From LBZV01 sp000993855 (GTDB lineage: Bacteria; Patescibacteriota; Microgenomatia; Curtissbacterales; GWA2-41-24): DNA of 50,082 bases. This document shows, one piece after another, positions 27,001-35,001 of the stretch (its first letter is position 1; each line of letters begins with the position of its first letter). Made by a program: the position numbers and the translations under genes. The stretch is from positions 1-50,082 of the forward strand of contig CAZBKB010000007.1 in the NCBI GenBank assembly GCA_964492425.1. Direction: 5' to 3'. Below the pieces are notes generated by a model, which made no database searches, was not told the origin of the DNA, and saw only the letters and a program-made list of their open reading frames with translations.

Positions 27001-30000
27001 CGAATTACCCAGTTGGGCATGAAGTGCGATCAAACAAGTACTTATACTGTTAGACTTTGGAGGGCTAGCGATCAAACTTCACTCGGATCTGTAAGTGTTA
27101 CAAACGACGGCACCTGGAAATATACAAGCCTATCAACACCAATAGATGTGCAAGCAGGCGTTTTATATACTGTAACCTCGTTTAATGCCAGCAGTTCGTG
27201 CACAGAAAATCCTTTCTTCCCCAGTACAGACCCAGGATCTGCCGGAAATATCATATTCGACGCTTGGTTGCAAAGCAACCTAGGCCTCCCAGAAACATAC
27301 CCGACTATCGCAGGAGTCAGTTTTGACGGTGGCGTAGACATCACATTTGTGGCCACCTCTTCACAAACAAACTTAGCTTCAACAACCTGGACACTCTCAG
27401 CCGAGGGCAACTTAAGAATAGACGCAACAACAGCAGCAAACACAACAACCGACGGAGTTATCGATATTGATAACACCACATCTACAACCCAAAACACATC
27501 CCTAAAAGTTGATACAACCATAACGAGCAGCACCGGACATACTAACTATGGAATTTATGCAAATACCTACTCCTCTACAGCAGTAACTACTTCCGGCCAA
27601 ACAATTATAGAATATGGCGCTTATATAAATTCAAGTAGAGTAGCGGCTGACACTCAATCTACTGTTACGTTTGGACGAGTCTATGGGGTATACTCGCTCG
27701 CAAGTTACACCACCGCTACAACAGGAAGAAGATTAGCTTTTGGCGGTGTCTTTAGCGCCACATCAGACACGTTGGCTACTTTAAATGAAACCTACGGTAT
27801 ATTTATTAACGCATCTCAAGGTGACAATAACTATGGTTTGTATATTGCAGCTACCTCGAGCAACGCATCGGCAGATAATCTGTATGGAGCCTATTCCGCA
27901 ACTAGCGCCACAGGAAACGCTGCACATACCGGCAATTATGGCTCCGTCTCCTACGGTTCGACAACCTCCACCACCGCCGATAACGTCTACGCAATTTATG
28001 CCGCAACCTCATCATCCGGAGCTGTCACCACAGGCACCAAACAAAACTACGGCATTTACAGCATTTCCACCTCAACCAATACCAATGGCGGTAGTTCCAA
28101 TATATATGGCGGAATCTTCAACGCAGTCGGCGAAAATGCCGGCTCTGGAACTGGAACCGCCTATGGTATTTACGTAACAGCTTCCGGGGGCGATACCACA
28201 AACTACGCACTATATGTTACAGGCACAAACTCCGACACCGCTTATTTCAACGGCGTCGACACATGGGTAAATATGAACGGCACAAATACAACCAATGTAT
28301 TGTGTGCTTCCACAGATTACGACTCCGGAACAGACGCCGAGGTGCAAATTGTACCGTGTACAACAGACGCCGTCGATTATGCCGAGTTTTTCCCGACAGC
28401 CAGCGATGTTGATTACGGTCATGTAGTTGTAGTTGGAACAAAGGTTGTTAATCCTGTGCCGGGCGCCAACCGTCCATTGCCCGATACAGAACTTGTTAAA
28501 TCAACAGCCCCTTATCAAAACAATGTAATTGGCGTCGCATCTAACAATTACAGCGAGCTCAATACAACCGGAGAACACAGGTTTGCCGACGAAAACCACC
28601 CGCTTCCTATCGCACTTAGCGGAAGAGTGCCGGTAAAAGTCATAGATGAGGGTGGCCCGATTGCGCCGGGAGACCTGTTAACAACTTCATCAACCCCCGG
28701 CTACGCCATGAGGGCTGACCCCAAAAAAGGTACCACCTTTGCAAAAGCAATCGCCTCATTTGACGGTCCGGGTACAGGAGAAATACTGGCCTTCATCCAA
28801 CTCGACAACAGGCCGGACATTAGAACCCAATATGCCGACCTAAATCTCAACGCCCAAAGTTTCTCCACTACCTCCGGTGCGACCCAAATCGACGCTTTGG
28901 GCAACATCGCAACAGCCGGTAATATTATTTCTCAAGGCACACTTGAGGCAGCGGGTGGCTTATTCACAGTCGATACGCTAGGCAATATCACCGCCCAAAG
29001 CCTCACCATCGACGGTAATGCCAGTATTTCGGGGACCCTCTCGGCAAACTCAGTGATTGCAGGCAACATAAGTGCGCCACCAGGAAGTGATCTAAATATA
29101 TCATTAGGTGATAATATAGGATCAAACAGTCTCAAAATCCTAGACGTCATTGGTAATGTACTTGTCAAGATCGACTCCCAAGGAAACGTTAACCTAAACG
29201 GTGACGGAGTCGCCCTGAGCTTGTCGAAAGGCTACATCTGCGTCAACGACAGCGGAACCTGCAACATCCAAAATCCCCAAAACGGCACAATCTACGCAGA
29301 CGCCTTTGTCACTAACTCTACAGCCGACCTGGCAGAAAACTTTGCAACCACTGATAACACAATTGAGGCTGGAGATCTTGTCTCCGTGGATTCAGTGAAC
29401 GCTGAAAATGTCATTAAATCAAAAACAGCTTACGATTCTACTCTACTTGGCGTGATATCCACAGCACCCGGTATTTCCCTGAATACTTCAGTGGTTGCAG
29501 GCAAACCGCTGGCGTTGGCCGGCCGTGTTCCGGTTAAAGTTAACAGTGAAAACGGGCCAATCAAAGCCGGCGACCCCATCACCTCCTCCTCCACCCCCGG
29601 TATCGGCATGCGCGCAACTCAAGCAGGCCGTGTTATTGGTATCGCGCTCGAATCCGCAGGATTCGAGAAATCCGAAGCACTAAATTCGAATTCCGAAACA
29701 AATTCTGATGTCCAAAATTCGCAATGTAACAATGTAGCAATCTCGCAATGTAACAATGTCACGACTATCATCGTTTTTGTCAATCCTTCCTGGTACTATG
29801 GCGACGAAAATGCCCTTGCCGCTGCAAACGAATCACTTACCGGCAACACCAATTCTACCGACTTACCGACTTACCGACTTACCGACTCCACTAAATCTGA
29901 CGGCACCTTGGCAAGCAGTAGTCAGTCGACGGTAGACAGTAGACAACTAAGCGAGGACGAAATCCGAAGCTTAGTAGCAGACGAAGTCTCCCGCCAAGTT

Positions 30001-30792
30001 GGCGAGCTCCTGGCCAGTTCACAACTATCAGTTCCCGGGCAACAGGTGCAAGCTCCGGTCCCTGAGTCAACTAATTCTGCTTCTATAAACAATGAACCAT
30101 CAACTACGAACCAGTCTCAGGCTTCCGGTTCAGCTTTATCCTCCATAGCTTCAGCGACGGAGGACGCAATTGCCGAGGGCCAGCAAATAATCGACCAGAC
30201 CCAGGCAACGCTGGATAAACTAACAGAGCTTTTGCACTCAACCGACTTATCACTTTCCACTTTGACTTTGACCGGCCAGGCCAATCTGGCCTCGACCCAA
30301 GTCGCTGGAACCTTCAGCCAGGACGGCACATTCATAATCGACTACGGCAAACAGCTAAACGTCCTCGGTTCAACACTCTATTTGCAAAACGACCCATTCG
30401 CGGGAGACGAAACCGCAATATTAGTTGATGTTGGAAATGGTAATTTCACTTTCGATAAACTTGGAAACCTGACCGTTCGCGGCCAGTTGCTGGCAGAGAG
30501 CATCCAGACAAAAGAGCTAACAATAGACTCCAGCAATCCAAACTACATGACAGTCGGCACAGGACAAATAGAAAATGGCAAAACCAGCGTAACTGTATTC
30601 ACGACAGCCATAAAGCCAAATGCGAAGATCCTGATAACACCGCAGGGACCGACAGGCGGCAAGAACCTATATGTTCAAAACAAAACAGGCTTCAAAGGTT
30701 TCACGGTTTCCCTAGACAGCCCAACCAGCGTAGGCACAATCAAGTTCGACTGGTTAATAATAAACACCAAGGAAATTAGCCAAGCTAACTAA
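24013..30792 (+). CDS. Giant membrane-anchored surface protein with N-terminal MerR-like HTH
   Basis: 2259 residues. The cytoplasmic N-terminus (about 35-122) resembles a MerR-type DNA-binding fold (LLSTSEIISRAQ, NPLERIRYFIKLGLLPYATRK, then LPAWTVARLIEIGQL and LTFPQIAEKF), interrupted by a repeat-derived LPNYPTPQLPNHP. A Pro-rich linker and coiled coil lead to one membrane helix (about 216-240). Outside follow long Thr/Ser/Gly-rich repeats with a recurring YGxY theme (about 640-870 and 1180-1430), a DUF4082-like domain (about 972-1116), two beta-clip-like domains (about 1456-1600 and 1769-1896, with GRVPVKV and GDxxTSSSTPG), a coiled coil near 2036-2072, and a C-terminal beta domain. It should be a surface fibre or adhesin with a cytoplasmic head. 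A link between outside contact and gene control is inference. Silent-site choice is GC-richer than in neighbouring minus-strand genes. Confidence 0.85.
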   Translation: MPFFKKSRLNKSSTNALSTSISFTPQNFDKVDPDTLLSTSEIISRAQKGGADFGPGNPLERIRYFIKLGLLPYATRKLPNYPTPQLPNHPVGHLPAWTVARLIEIGQLNAKGLTFPQIAEKFKTGPPPNQSPLLSNNTPANPITTTSPQAASPHIAETSHVVVQIASQQTEKQLDKKLVRHEESLKKFIESKFKEQAQVTAQITGQKVGITQNKTLAIPTSAVIVVLTFSLLTGSVFIASQKLGSPFLSQDQKKRDETKTGIEKSALVLAATSDRHQLYVDANMEVAGTSLFEENITAPNVVYTVSAGTGIAVTGDQNPVVSLDSTAVITSVNDLTGAVTLKASGSASIAQSGSTITISSSSASEADTLSSVTGRGASTSTALTLNGTVTFGANATVGSATATTASGTGDLFVSDDLEFDGRLIAGTSAGTSGDCLVSAGASTAPAWGTCSGSFSFTLTGSDSGTNQTISNGDTLTIAAGTGIDTTPSAGDILTVTFNSTEIAATTWGSGSSFAWTFNSGTTDPVLTFGDNTLTIGSAATVTATDITAFNCTDCLDFDDIADSPTLDATTDINLSTLDLYVDLTSSGVFSIRDVSTAFWTFDDDSTVDIVFPAAGTIGIDASTTANTITSAGVLDLNVTSATSDNRGIDLAYTANQTSGTGYGIYGALTHSNASGTSTAYGQYLTITDATALANTNFGVASNITLTGNAAKTGYTFYGNISSSSTTADSLYGGYFTTSATGNAARTTNYGSISYGTTSSTTGDTVYGAYNATVSTGAINGTTRTLVGTYGISTATGATNNTSTISNVYGAIFSAVGENAGASMTGNTYGLFVNASTGDNVYGLYFGSTNVTTDIVLQNGETIDNDSNDTVNIGTTTLLLTGGTTLRSSQTSVDLFNTTTTTLNIAGAATTVNLGNGSSAATIGIGTGNGGNTLNIATGTGQDTINIGTGATNADVINIGTGSISQTTNPIQSVNPTLVEAAGSQTLGLRFKPKVNGRITQLGMKCDQTSTYTVRLWRASDQTSLGSVSVTNDGTWKYTSLSTPIDVQAGVLYTVTSFNASSSCTENPFFPSTDPGSAGNIIFDAWLQSNLGLPETYPTIAGVSFDGGVDITFVATSSQTNLASTTWTLSAEGNLRIDATTAANTTTDGVIDIDNTTSTTQNTSLKVDTTITSSTGHTNYGIYANTYSSTAVTTSGQTIIEYGAYINSSRVAADTQSTVTFGRVYGVYSLASYTTATTGRRLAFGGVFSATSDTLATLNETYGIFINASQGDNNYGLYIAATSSNASADNLYGAYSATSATGNAAHTGNYGSVSYGSTTSTTADNVYAIYAATSSSGAVTTGTKQNYGIYSISTSTNTNGGSSNIYGGIFNAVGENAGSGTGTAYGIYVTASGGDTTNYALYVTGTNSDTAYFNGVDTWVNMNGTNTTNVLCASTDYDSGTDAEVQIVPCTTDAVDYAEFFPTASDVDYGHVVVVGTKVVNPVPGANRPLPDTELVKSTAPYQNNVIGVASNNYSELNTTGEHRFADENHPLPIALSGRVPVKVIDEGGPIAPGDLLTTSSTPGYAMRADPKKGTTFAKAIASFDGPGTGEILAFIQLDNRPDIRTQYADLNLNAQSFSTTSGATQIDALGNIATAGNIISQGTLEAAGGLFTVDTLGNITAQSLTIDGNASISGTLSANSVIAGNISAPPGSDLNISLGDNIGSNSLKILDVIGNVLVKIDSQGNVNLNGDGVALSLSKGYICVNDSGTCNIQNPQNGTIYADAFVTNSTADLAENFATTDNTIEAGDLVSVDSVNAENVIKSKTAYDSTLLGVISTAPGISLNTSVVAGKPLALAGRVPVKVNSENGPIKAGDPITSSSTPGIGMRATQAGRVIGIALESAGFEKSEALNSNSETNSDVQNSQCNNVAISQCNNVTTIIVFVNPSWYYGDENALAAANESLTGNTNSTDLPTYRLTDSTKSDGTLASSSQSTVDSRQLSEDEIRSLVADEVSRQVGELLASSQLSVPGQQVQAPVPESTNSASINNEPSTTNQSQASGSALSSIASATEDAIAEGQQIIDQTQATLDKLTELLHSTDLSLSTLTLTGQANLASTQVAGTFSQDGTFIIDYGKQLNVLGSTLYLQNDPFAGDETAILVDVGNGNFTFDKLGNLTVRGQLLAESIQTKELTIDSSNPNYMTVGTGQIENGKTSVTVFTTAIKPNAKILITPQGPTGGKNLYVQNKTGFKGFTVSLDSPTSVGTIKFDWLIINTKEISQAN
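24241..24282. repeat. Short tandem repeat inside the HTH-coding region
   Basis: Units CTACCCAA-CTACCCAA-CTCCCCAA-CTACCCAA encode LPNYPTPQLPNHP within the MerR-like domain. Similar units occur in the 73-bp repeats at 49557 and 49856. Confidence 0.7.
29213..29231. repeat. Palindromic repeat (CCCTGAGC..GTCGAAAGG) in coding sequence
   Basis: CCCTGAGCTTGTCGAAAGG lies in frame in the giant gene and encodes ALSLSKG. It is the same palindrome family as in the spacers at 46483 and 48340. Confidence 0.6.
29718..29950. repeat. Cluster of short tandem repeats in the giant gene
   Basis: Three blocks in frame: GCAATGTAACAATGTAGC units (29718-29762), CGACTTAC units (29855-29885, encoding DLPTYRLTDS) and TAGTCAGTCGACGGTAGACAG units (29928-29950). 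They lie after the second beta-clip-like domain, in linker sequence. Confidence 0.6.
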
Positions 30793-30842
30793 ATTTTCAT
30801 TCCTCCGCACCCCAAAGGCCCCAGCCTCCAAAGCCCCAGCCT

Positions 30843-30882
30843 CCAAAGCCAGGCTTTGAAAGCTAAAAGTGGTATGTTAGAA
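30843..30882. repeat. REP-like palindrome, left of RAYT gene
   Basis: CAAAGCC-A-GGCTTTG is a perfect 15-base palindrome, followed by GAAAGCTA. The roughly 40-base unit recurs in the same orientation at 31530. Partial copies (CCTCCAAAGCCCCAG) precede it. Confidence 0.7.
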
Positions 30883-31493
30883 TGAATTTTAGGCAAAATA
30901 TGACACGATTACCACAATCACACTTTATTCAAGGAGGCTTTTACCATGTTTTTAATCGCGGCAACCGCAAACAGAATATTTTTCTAAATGCAAAAGATTA
31001 TAAGCGTTATCTTGACAAGCTTAAGGATTATAAAAAGGAACACGACGTTTCAGTTATTGCCTATTGCTTAATGCCCAACCATATTCACTTCCTGCTTCGC
31101 CAGAACGGTCCAAAACCGCTGAGTTTCTTTATCCAGAGGCTTCATACAGCTTACTCAAAATATTTCAATATAAAGTACAACCAGGTCGGACACGTGTTTC
31201 AGGATAGGTTTAAAGCAAAAATCGTAGACCGTGACGAGTACTTAATGCACCTGTCAAGGTATATTCATCTAAATCCTTCAAAGCTCACAAAAAAACTTCC
31301 GGTATACAAATGGAGTAGTTATCCTGCCTATATTAGTGATATAGATGACGAATTAACGGAAACAAAATTGATACTCTCACTTTTTAAACGCAAAAATCAA
31401 ACAATAGACGACGCCAAAAGAGAGTATAAATTATTTGTTCGATCACAAGAAGATTACTACTATAAGATCAAGGATTACACCTTCAACCACTAA
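30882..31493 (+). CDS. REP-associated tyrosine transposase (Y1/HUH, IS200-like)
   Basis: A 203-residue single-strand DNA transposase of the RAYT branch of the IS200/IS605 superfamily. The HUH metal site is HIH at 67-69 in MPNHIHFLL. The family ending RYIHLNPSKL supplies the likely catalytic Tyr (Y127; Y120 is an alternative), and KWSSYPAYI is also typical. The ATG at 30900 (MTRLPQSHF) fits the family start better than that at 30882. Matching palindromes flank the gene at 30843 and 31530, as expected for a REP-transposase unit. No second transposon gene is present. The frame is intact, so it may be active. Confidence 0.9.
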   Translation: MNFRQNMTRLPQSHFIQGGFYHVFNRGNRKQNIFLNAKDYKRYLDKLKDYKKEHDVSVIAYCLMPNHIHFLLRQNGPKPLSFFIQRLHTAYSKYFNIKYNQVGHVFQDRFKAKIVDRDEYLMHLSRYIHLNPSKLTKKLPVYKWSSYPAYISDIDDELTETKLILSLFKRKNQTIDDAKREYKLFVRSQEDYYYKIKDYTFNH

Positions 31494-31529
31494 ATTCTTC
31501 AATACCTCATAATTATTACTATTAACTAT

Positions 31530-31572
31530 TCAAAGCCAGGCTTAGAAAGCTATAACATGCGATTTAGAATTT
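31530..31572. repeat. REP-like palindrome, right of RAYT gene
   Basis: CAAAGCCAGGCTTAG followed by AAAGCTA and ending in TTTAGAAT repeats the left unit (ends TTAGAAT) in direct orientation. The palindrome has one imperfect pair. Confidence 0.65.
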
Positions 31573-31578
31573 ACCAGG

Positions 31579-31608
31579 TTGACATAGAAATGTCTTTGTC
31601 CTTATATA
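31579..31608 (+). promoter_or_regulatory. Promoter of the O-antigen-ligase-like gene
   Basis: TTGACA (31579-31584), 18-base spacer, TATATA (31603-31608). It lies 3 bases from the ATG at 31612 and 15 from the next in-frame ATG at 31624. The mRNA is leaderless or nearly so. Confidence 0.7.
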
Positions 31609-31611
31609 AAA

Positions 31612-33957
31612 ATGTATGCAAAAATGAAGGAAAGCCTCGTCAAGTTTACTCAAAACATAATACTCGGTCTAACAGTAATTTCTGCCACGTCAGCTCCCCT
31701 CTTCTTTCTACCAATCACCACAGAATTTTTTGACTACAACAAATATGCACTTCAACTCGTAATTACCATTGTCGGGCTTCTTGTCTGGTCAGCAAAAATG
31801 ATTATAGAAAAAAGGACAGTCTTCACTAGGTCTCCACTTGATATTCCGTTTATCCTGATGGGAGCTGTCCTATTAATATCCGCTTTCACTTCTATTGATC
31901 AGCATATCTCACTTTTTGGTACAGAAGGCAGTATCTGGCCGTCATTCATCCCCTATGCAACTTTAGTTGCCTTCTACTTTGTAATGGTTTCCAACCTTAA
32001 GACCAGAAAACATGTAAATATAATTATCTCTTTTCTAATCGGTTCAACGTCAATCGCTTCCCTTGTCGCAATAACAAGCTATTTCGGCTTCTATCTACCT
32101 CTCGATTTTGCCCAAATCCGTTCGTTTAGTACTGTAGGTATCATCAACAGCCTTAGCCTGATGCAGGCGGTAGTCATACCAATAGCAGTTGCTTATGCTC
32201 TTTTCGATAAAGACAAGACAACAAGATCGGCAGCAACTGCAACAAGCCTTGTTATGGCTTTCTCTCTAATTCTCATCAATAACCTGCCTGCATACATTGG
32301 TCTCGTAGCAGCTCTTGCCATACTCACAATAGGCACAGTTAAAGTTAAACTAACCAAGGCTCAACAAGGGCATACAGCAATCCTGGGTGTAGTAATAATG
32401 CTTTTTTTGGTAATCCGATTTGTCCCCCAGGTCGCCAAAGGAACACTCTATGCTTGGATCATCAATAAAGAACCAGCCTTGACCGAAACCCAACAAATCG
32501 ATACTCCTAAAGAAAATACTCTAAAAATAAGGCCTGCCTGGGATATTGCCGCCCAAGCCATCGGCAAAAGGCCGTTTTTTGGTACGGGTGTTGGTACATA
32601 CCAATTCGTTTACACTCAGCTTAAACCCAGATACCTAAATGGCACAGACAATTGGTCAATAAGGTATAGCAATGCTTCTTCCGATTTTACCGAAACCATT
32701 GCGACAACTGGTATTCTCGGGACTCTTGCATTTTTAGTTCTCTTGATTGCCATCATTCGCCTAGTATGGTCGCTTCTGATAAAAAGCCAAAACACTATCG
32801 TTTACCTGCCTCTTGCGTCTGCAAGTATAGGATACGTGGTTCTTCTCTTCTTTATGTCTTCATCATTTGCAACATTTACCGTATTTTTTCTCCTGATTGG
32901 CAGCATGATTACCCTTGCAAAAGCTTACAATGAAGAACACATATTCGATGTTACAATCGAGATCGCAGCCCTTAAAAACCGTCTTTCATGGCTGCAGTTT
33001 GGCACGCCAGGCACAGAACCTCTTCTTAAAACTGAAGCAACCGCCAAAGGTACGAAATCACAGCTTCTTCCAATAATCTTGGCAACGATATTTTTAATCC
33101 TTTCGATTTTAATACTAAACTATCAAATCAAAGCTTACAGGGCAGAATACTTCTTTAGGCAATCGTTTCTCGCCGCACGCTCAAACGACGGGAACCGTGT
33201 AGTAGCTTTCCAGCAAAAGGCAATTCAAATAAATTCGGCCATAGACACATACCACAGGTCACTTTCACAAACCACTTTAAACGCAGCGATAAACCTGGCA
33301 CAGCAGCCCAACTTAACAAACGACCAAAAACAGCTTTTAGGCCAGCTCGCCCAAGTTGCAATTGACCAGGGCAAAGCAGCCTCGGGTTACCAAATCCTTC
33401 CTCTGAGATTGCCTGGAATTTCTGCCGCCAATGTTGCTAACTGGGAAACGCTTTCTAGCGCATACCAAGCACTCATCGGTTCTGTCCAGGGCGCAGACGT
33501 CCATGCCACAAACACCCTCTCACAAGCAGTTGCGCTGGACCCCCAAAATCCGATCCTTCATACAAGGCTTGGTTCACTTTACCAAGGACTCGGCAACCTT
33601 GACTTGGCACAGCGAAAATTTGAAGACGCTATAATCGTAAAAGGCGATTACGGTCCAGCCCATTATTCTCTCGCAAATGTTCTGATCGAAAGAAAAGGGG
33701 AAGTTGCAAGAATAGTCAACGAACTAACTTTTGCAAAAAGATTTCTTCCAAAAGAAGATCCGGCAATCGATGATCTGAACAATAAGCTTGATGAATACAA
33801 CAAGAAGTTCGCAGAACTTCAAAAACAGCAAGCAGAACAGGTTGCTGGTGCAACAACCGAAACTGATGCATCTCCCTCACCTAACGCTTCTCCTACTCCC
33901 AGCCCATCTCCATCTCCGTCAAACTCACCATCCCCATCACCATCTCCGAGTCTCTAA
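31612..33957 (+). CDS. O-antigen ligase/polymerase-like membrane protein with TPR and Ser/Pro tail
   Basis: 781 residues with about ten to twelve membrane helices in the first 430, then one more near 490-505. The loop RPAWDIAAQAIGKRPFFGTG matches the Wzy_C/O-antigen ligase signature, where family members join or polymerise lipid-linked glycans at the outer membrane face. After the last helix come TPR-like repeats (about 620-710, ALDPQNPILHTRLGSLYQGLG). The C-terminus is a low-complexity tail of SPSPSP repeats, possibly glycosylated or wall-spanning. Substrate is unknown. The start may be the second ATG (31624). It ends overlapping the stop of obgE, which comes from the other strand, by four bases. 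Confidence 0.8.
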   Translation: MYAKMKESLVKFTQNIILGLTVISATSAPLFFLPITTEFFDYNKYALQLVITIVGLLVWSAKMIIEKRTVFTRSPLDIPFILMGAVLLISAFTSIDQHISLFGTEGSIWPSFIPYATLVAFYFVMVSNLKTRKHVNIIISFLIGSTSIASLVAITSYFGFYLPLDFAQIRSFSTVGIINSLSLMQAVVIPIAVAYALFDKDKTTRSAATATSLVMAFSLILINNLPAYIGLVAALAILTIGTVKVKLTKAQQGHTAILGVVIMLFLVIRFVPQVAKGTLYAWIINKEPALTETQQIDTPKENTLKIRPAWDIAAQAIGKRPFFGTGVGTYQFVYTQLKPRYLNGTDNWSIRYSNASSDFTETIATTGILGTLAFLVLLIAIIRLVWSLLIKSQNTIVYLPLASASIGYVVLLFFMSSSFATFTVFFLLIGSMITLAKAYNEEHIFDVTIEIAALKNRLSWLQFGTPGTEPLLKTEATAKGTKSQLLPIILATIFLILSILILNYQIKAYRAEYFFRQSFLAARSNDGNRVVAFQQKAIQINSAIDTYHRSLSQTTLNAAINLAQQPNLTNDQKQLLGQLAQVAIDQGKAASGYQILPLRLPGISAANVANWETLSSAYQALIGSVQGADVHATNTLSQAVALDPQNPILHTRLGSLYQGLGNLDLAQRKFEDAIIVKGDYGPAHYSLANVLIERKGEVARIVNELTFAKRFLPKEDPAIDDLNNKLDEYNKKFAELQKQQAEQVAGATTETDASPSPNASPTPSPSPSPSNSPSPSPSPSL

Positions 33958-34982
33958 AAAAGCCGTTTGATAATCTCACCAACCAAAAGCTTAAAACCAG
34001 TTTTATCTAGCGCACAAACTGCAAAAACCCTCCTTCGTCTCCTTTTAAATAAATCTATTTTTTCCCTCAACAAATCTTGGTCTATCAAATCTATTTTATT
34101 AAGAACTATTATCTCCTTTTTCTTGGCAAGATCCTTCGAATACGCCTTAATTTCCGCCCTTATTACAAGATAATCCCTAATTATATCCTCACTCGCCACA
34201 TCGACAACGTGAACAAGAATCTTCGTTCGCTCAATATGCCTCAAAAACAAATCCCCAAGCCCTCTTCCACTACTTGCGCCTTCGATTAGCCCCGGGATAT
34301 CCGCAATAACAACTCGTTTATCGTTAATCGTGAATCGTTCATCAAGTTTTTTCTCATTTTGCAATGAACCATGAACCATGAGCCATGAGCCATGAAGAAT
34401 CCCCAAATTCGGCTCCAAAGTTGTGAAAGGATATGGGGCAATTTTAGGTGTAGCCGAAGTAAGCTTCGAAATTATTGTCGATTTACCCGCATTCGGAAGA
34501 CCAACAAGGCCAACATCCGCAATAAGCTTCAACTGAAGTTCAAGCTCTACCTCTTCACCATTCTCTCCCTTTTCCCCCTTAAGGGGCCTTCTTCCCAACT
34601 CGTCCCGCAAATGTCTATTTCCTCTCCCGCCCTCTCCACCACGTGCTACCAGTATTCGATCATTAGGCTTCAAGATATCAAATAGCTGGCCCCTTATCTT
34701 AACCTGCGTACCAACTGGAACCTTAATATCCAAAACAGATCCTTCGGCCCCTGTGCGTTTCTTAGATAAACCATCCCGGCCATTTTCAGCCTTGTATTCT
34801 TTAACGAACCTAAACGGCTCAAGTGTGTTCAAGTCAACCGAAGCGATAATATAAACATTACCGCCGCGGCCACCATCTCCCCCGTCTGCTTTTCCACGCC
34901 TCTTACCCTTTATATGCTCAAAAGAGCCGGCGCCGTTACCGCCGCTACCAGCCTTAACAACTATTCGTGCGAAATCAATCAT
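33954..34982 (-). CDS. obgE: Obg-family GTPase (ribosome assembly) with repeat insert
   Basis: 342 residues. The glycine-rich Obg fold occupies about 1-157 (GSGGNGAGSFEHIKGKRRG, DGGDGGRGG), followed by the GTPase domain: P-loop GLPNAGKS at 161-168, G3 DIPGLIEGA at 228-236, G4 NKID. Obg works in late large-subunit assembly and stress control. Between the effector segment and G3 is an extra stretch (about 196-221) encoded by short tandem repeats (ACCATGA and ATCGTTA units at 34315-34392), giving HGSWLMVHGS. A strong GGAGG lies eight bases before the ATG. A C-terminal extension seen in some Obg proteins is absent. Confidence 0.95.
   Translation of the reverse strand: MIDFARIVVKAGSGGNGAGSFEHIKGKRRGKADGGDGGRGGNVYIIASVDLNTLEPFRFVKEYKAENGRDGLSKKRTGAEGSVLDIKVPVGTQVKIRGQLFDILKPNDRILVARGGEGGRGNRHLRDELGRRPLKGEKGENGEEVELELQLKLIADVGLVGLPNAGKSTIISKLTSATPKIAPYPFTTLEPNLGILHGSWLMVHGSLQNEKKLDERFTINDKRVVIADIPGLIEGASSGRGLGDLFLRHIERTKILVHVVDVASEDIIRDYLVIRAEIKAYSKDLAKKKEIIVLNKIDLIDQDLLREKIDLFKRRRRRVFAVCALDKTGFKLLVGEIIKRLF
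34315..34392. repeat. Short tandem repeats inside obgE
   Basis: AACCATGAACCATGAGCCATGAGCC units and GTTTATCGTTAATCGTGAATCG units flank a short stretch. They encode the extra loop in the GTPase domain, in frame. Confidence 0.7.
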
Positions 34983-35001
34983 TTCATCCTCCAGTTACTA
35001 G

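Noticed and set aside
24918..27533. Several long frames on the strand opposite the giant gene
   Set aside because: They are Val/Ala-rich mirror frames caused by Thr/Ser/Gly codon bias of the repeats and lack starts and signals.
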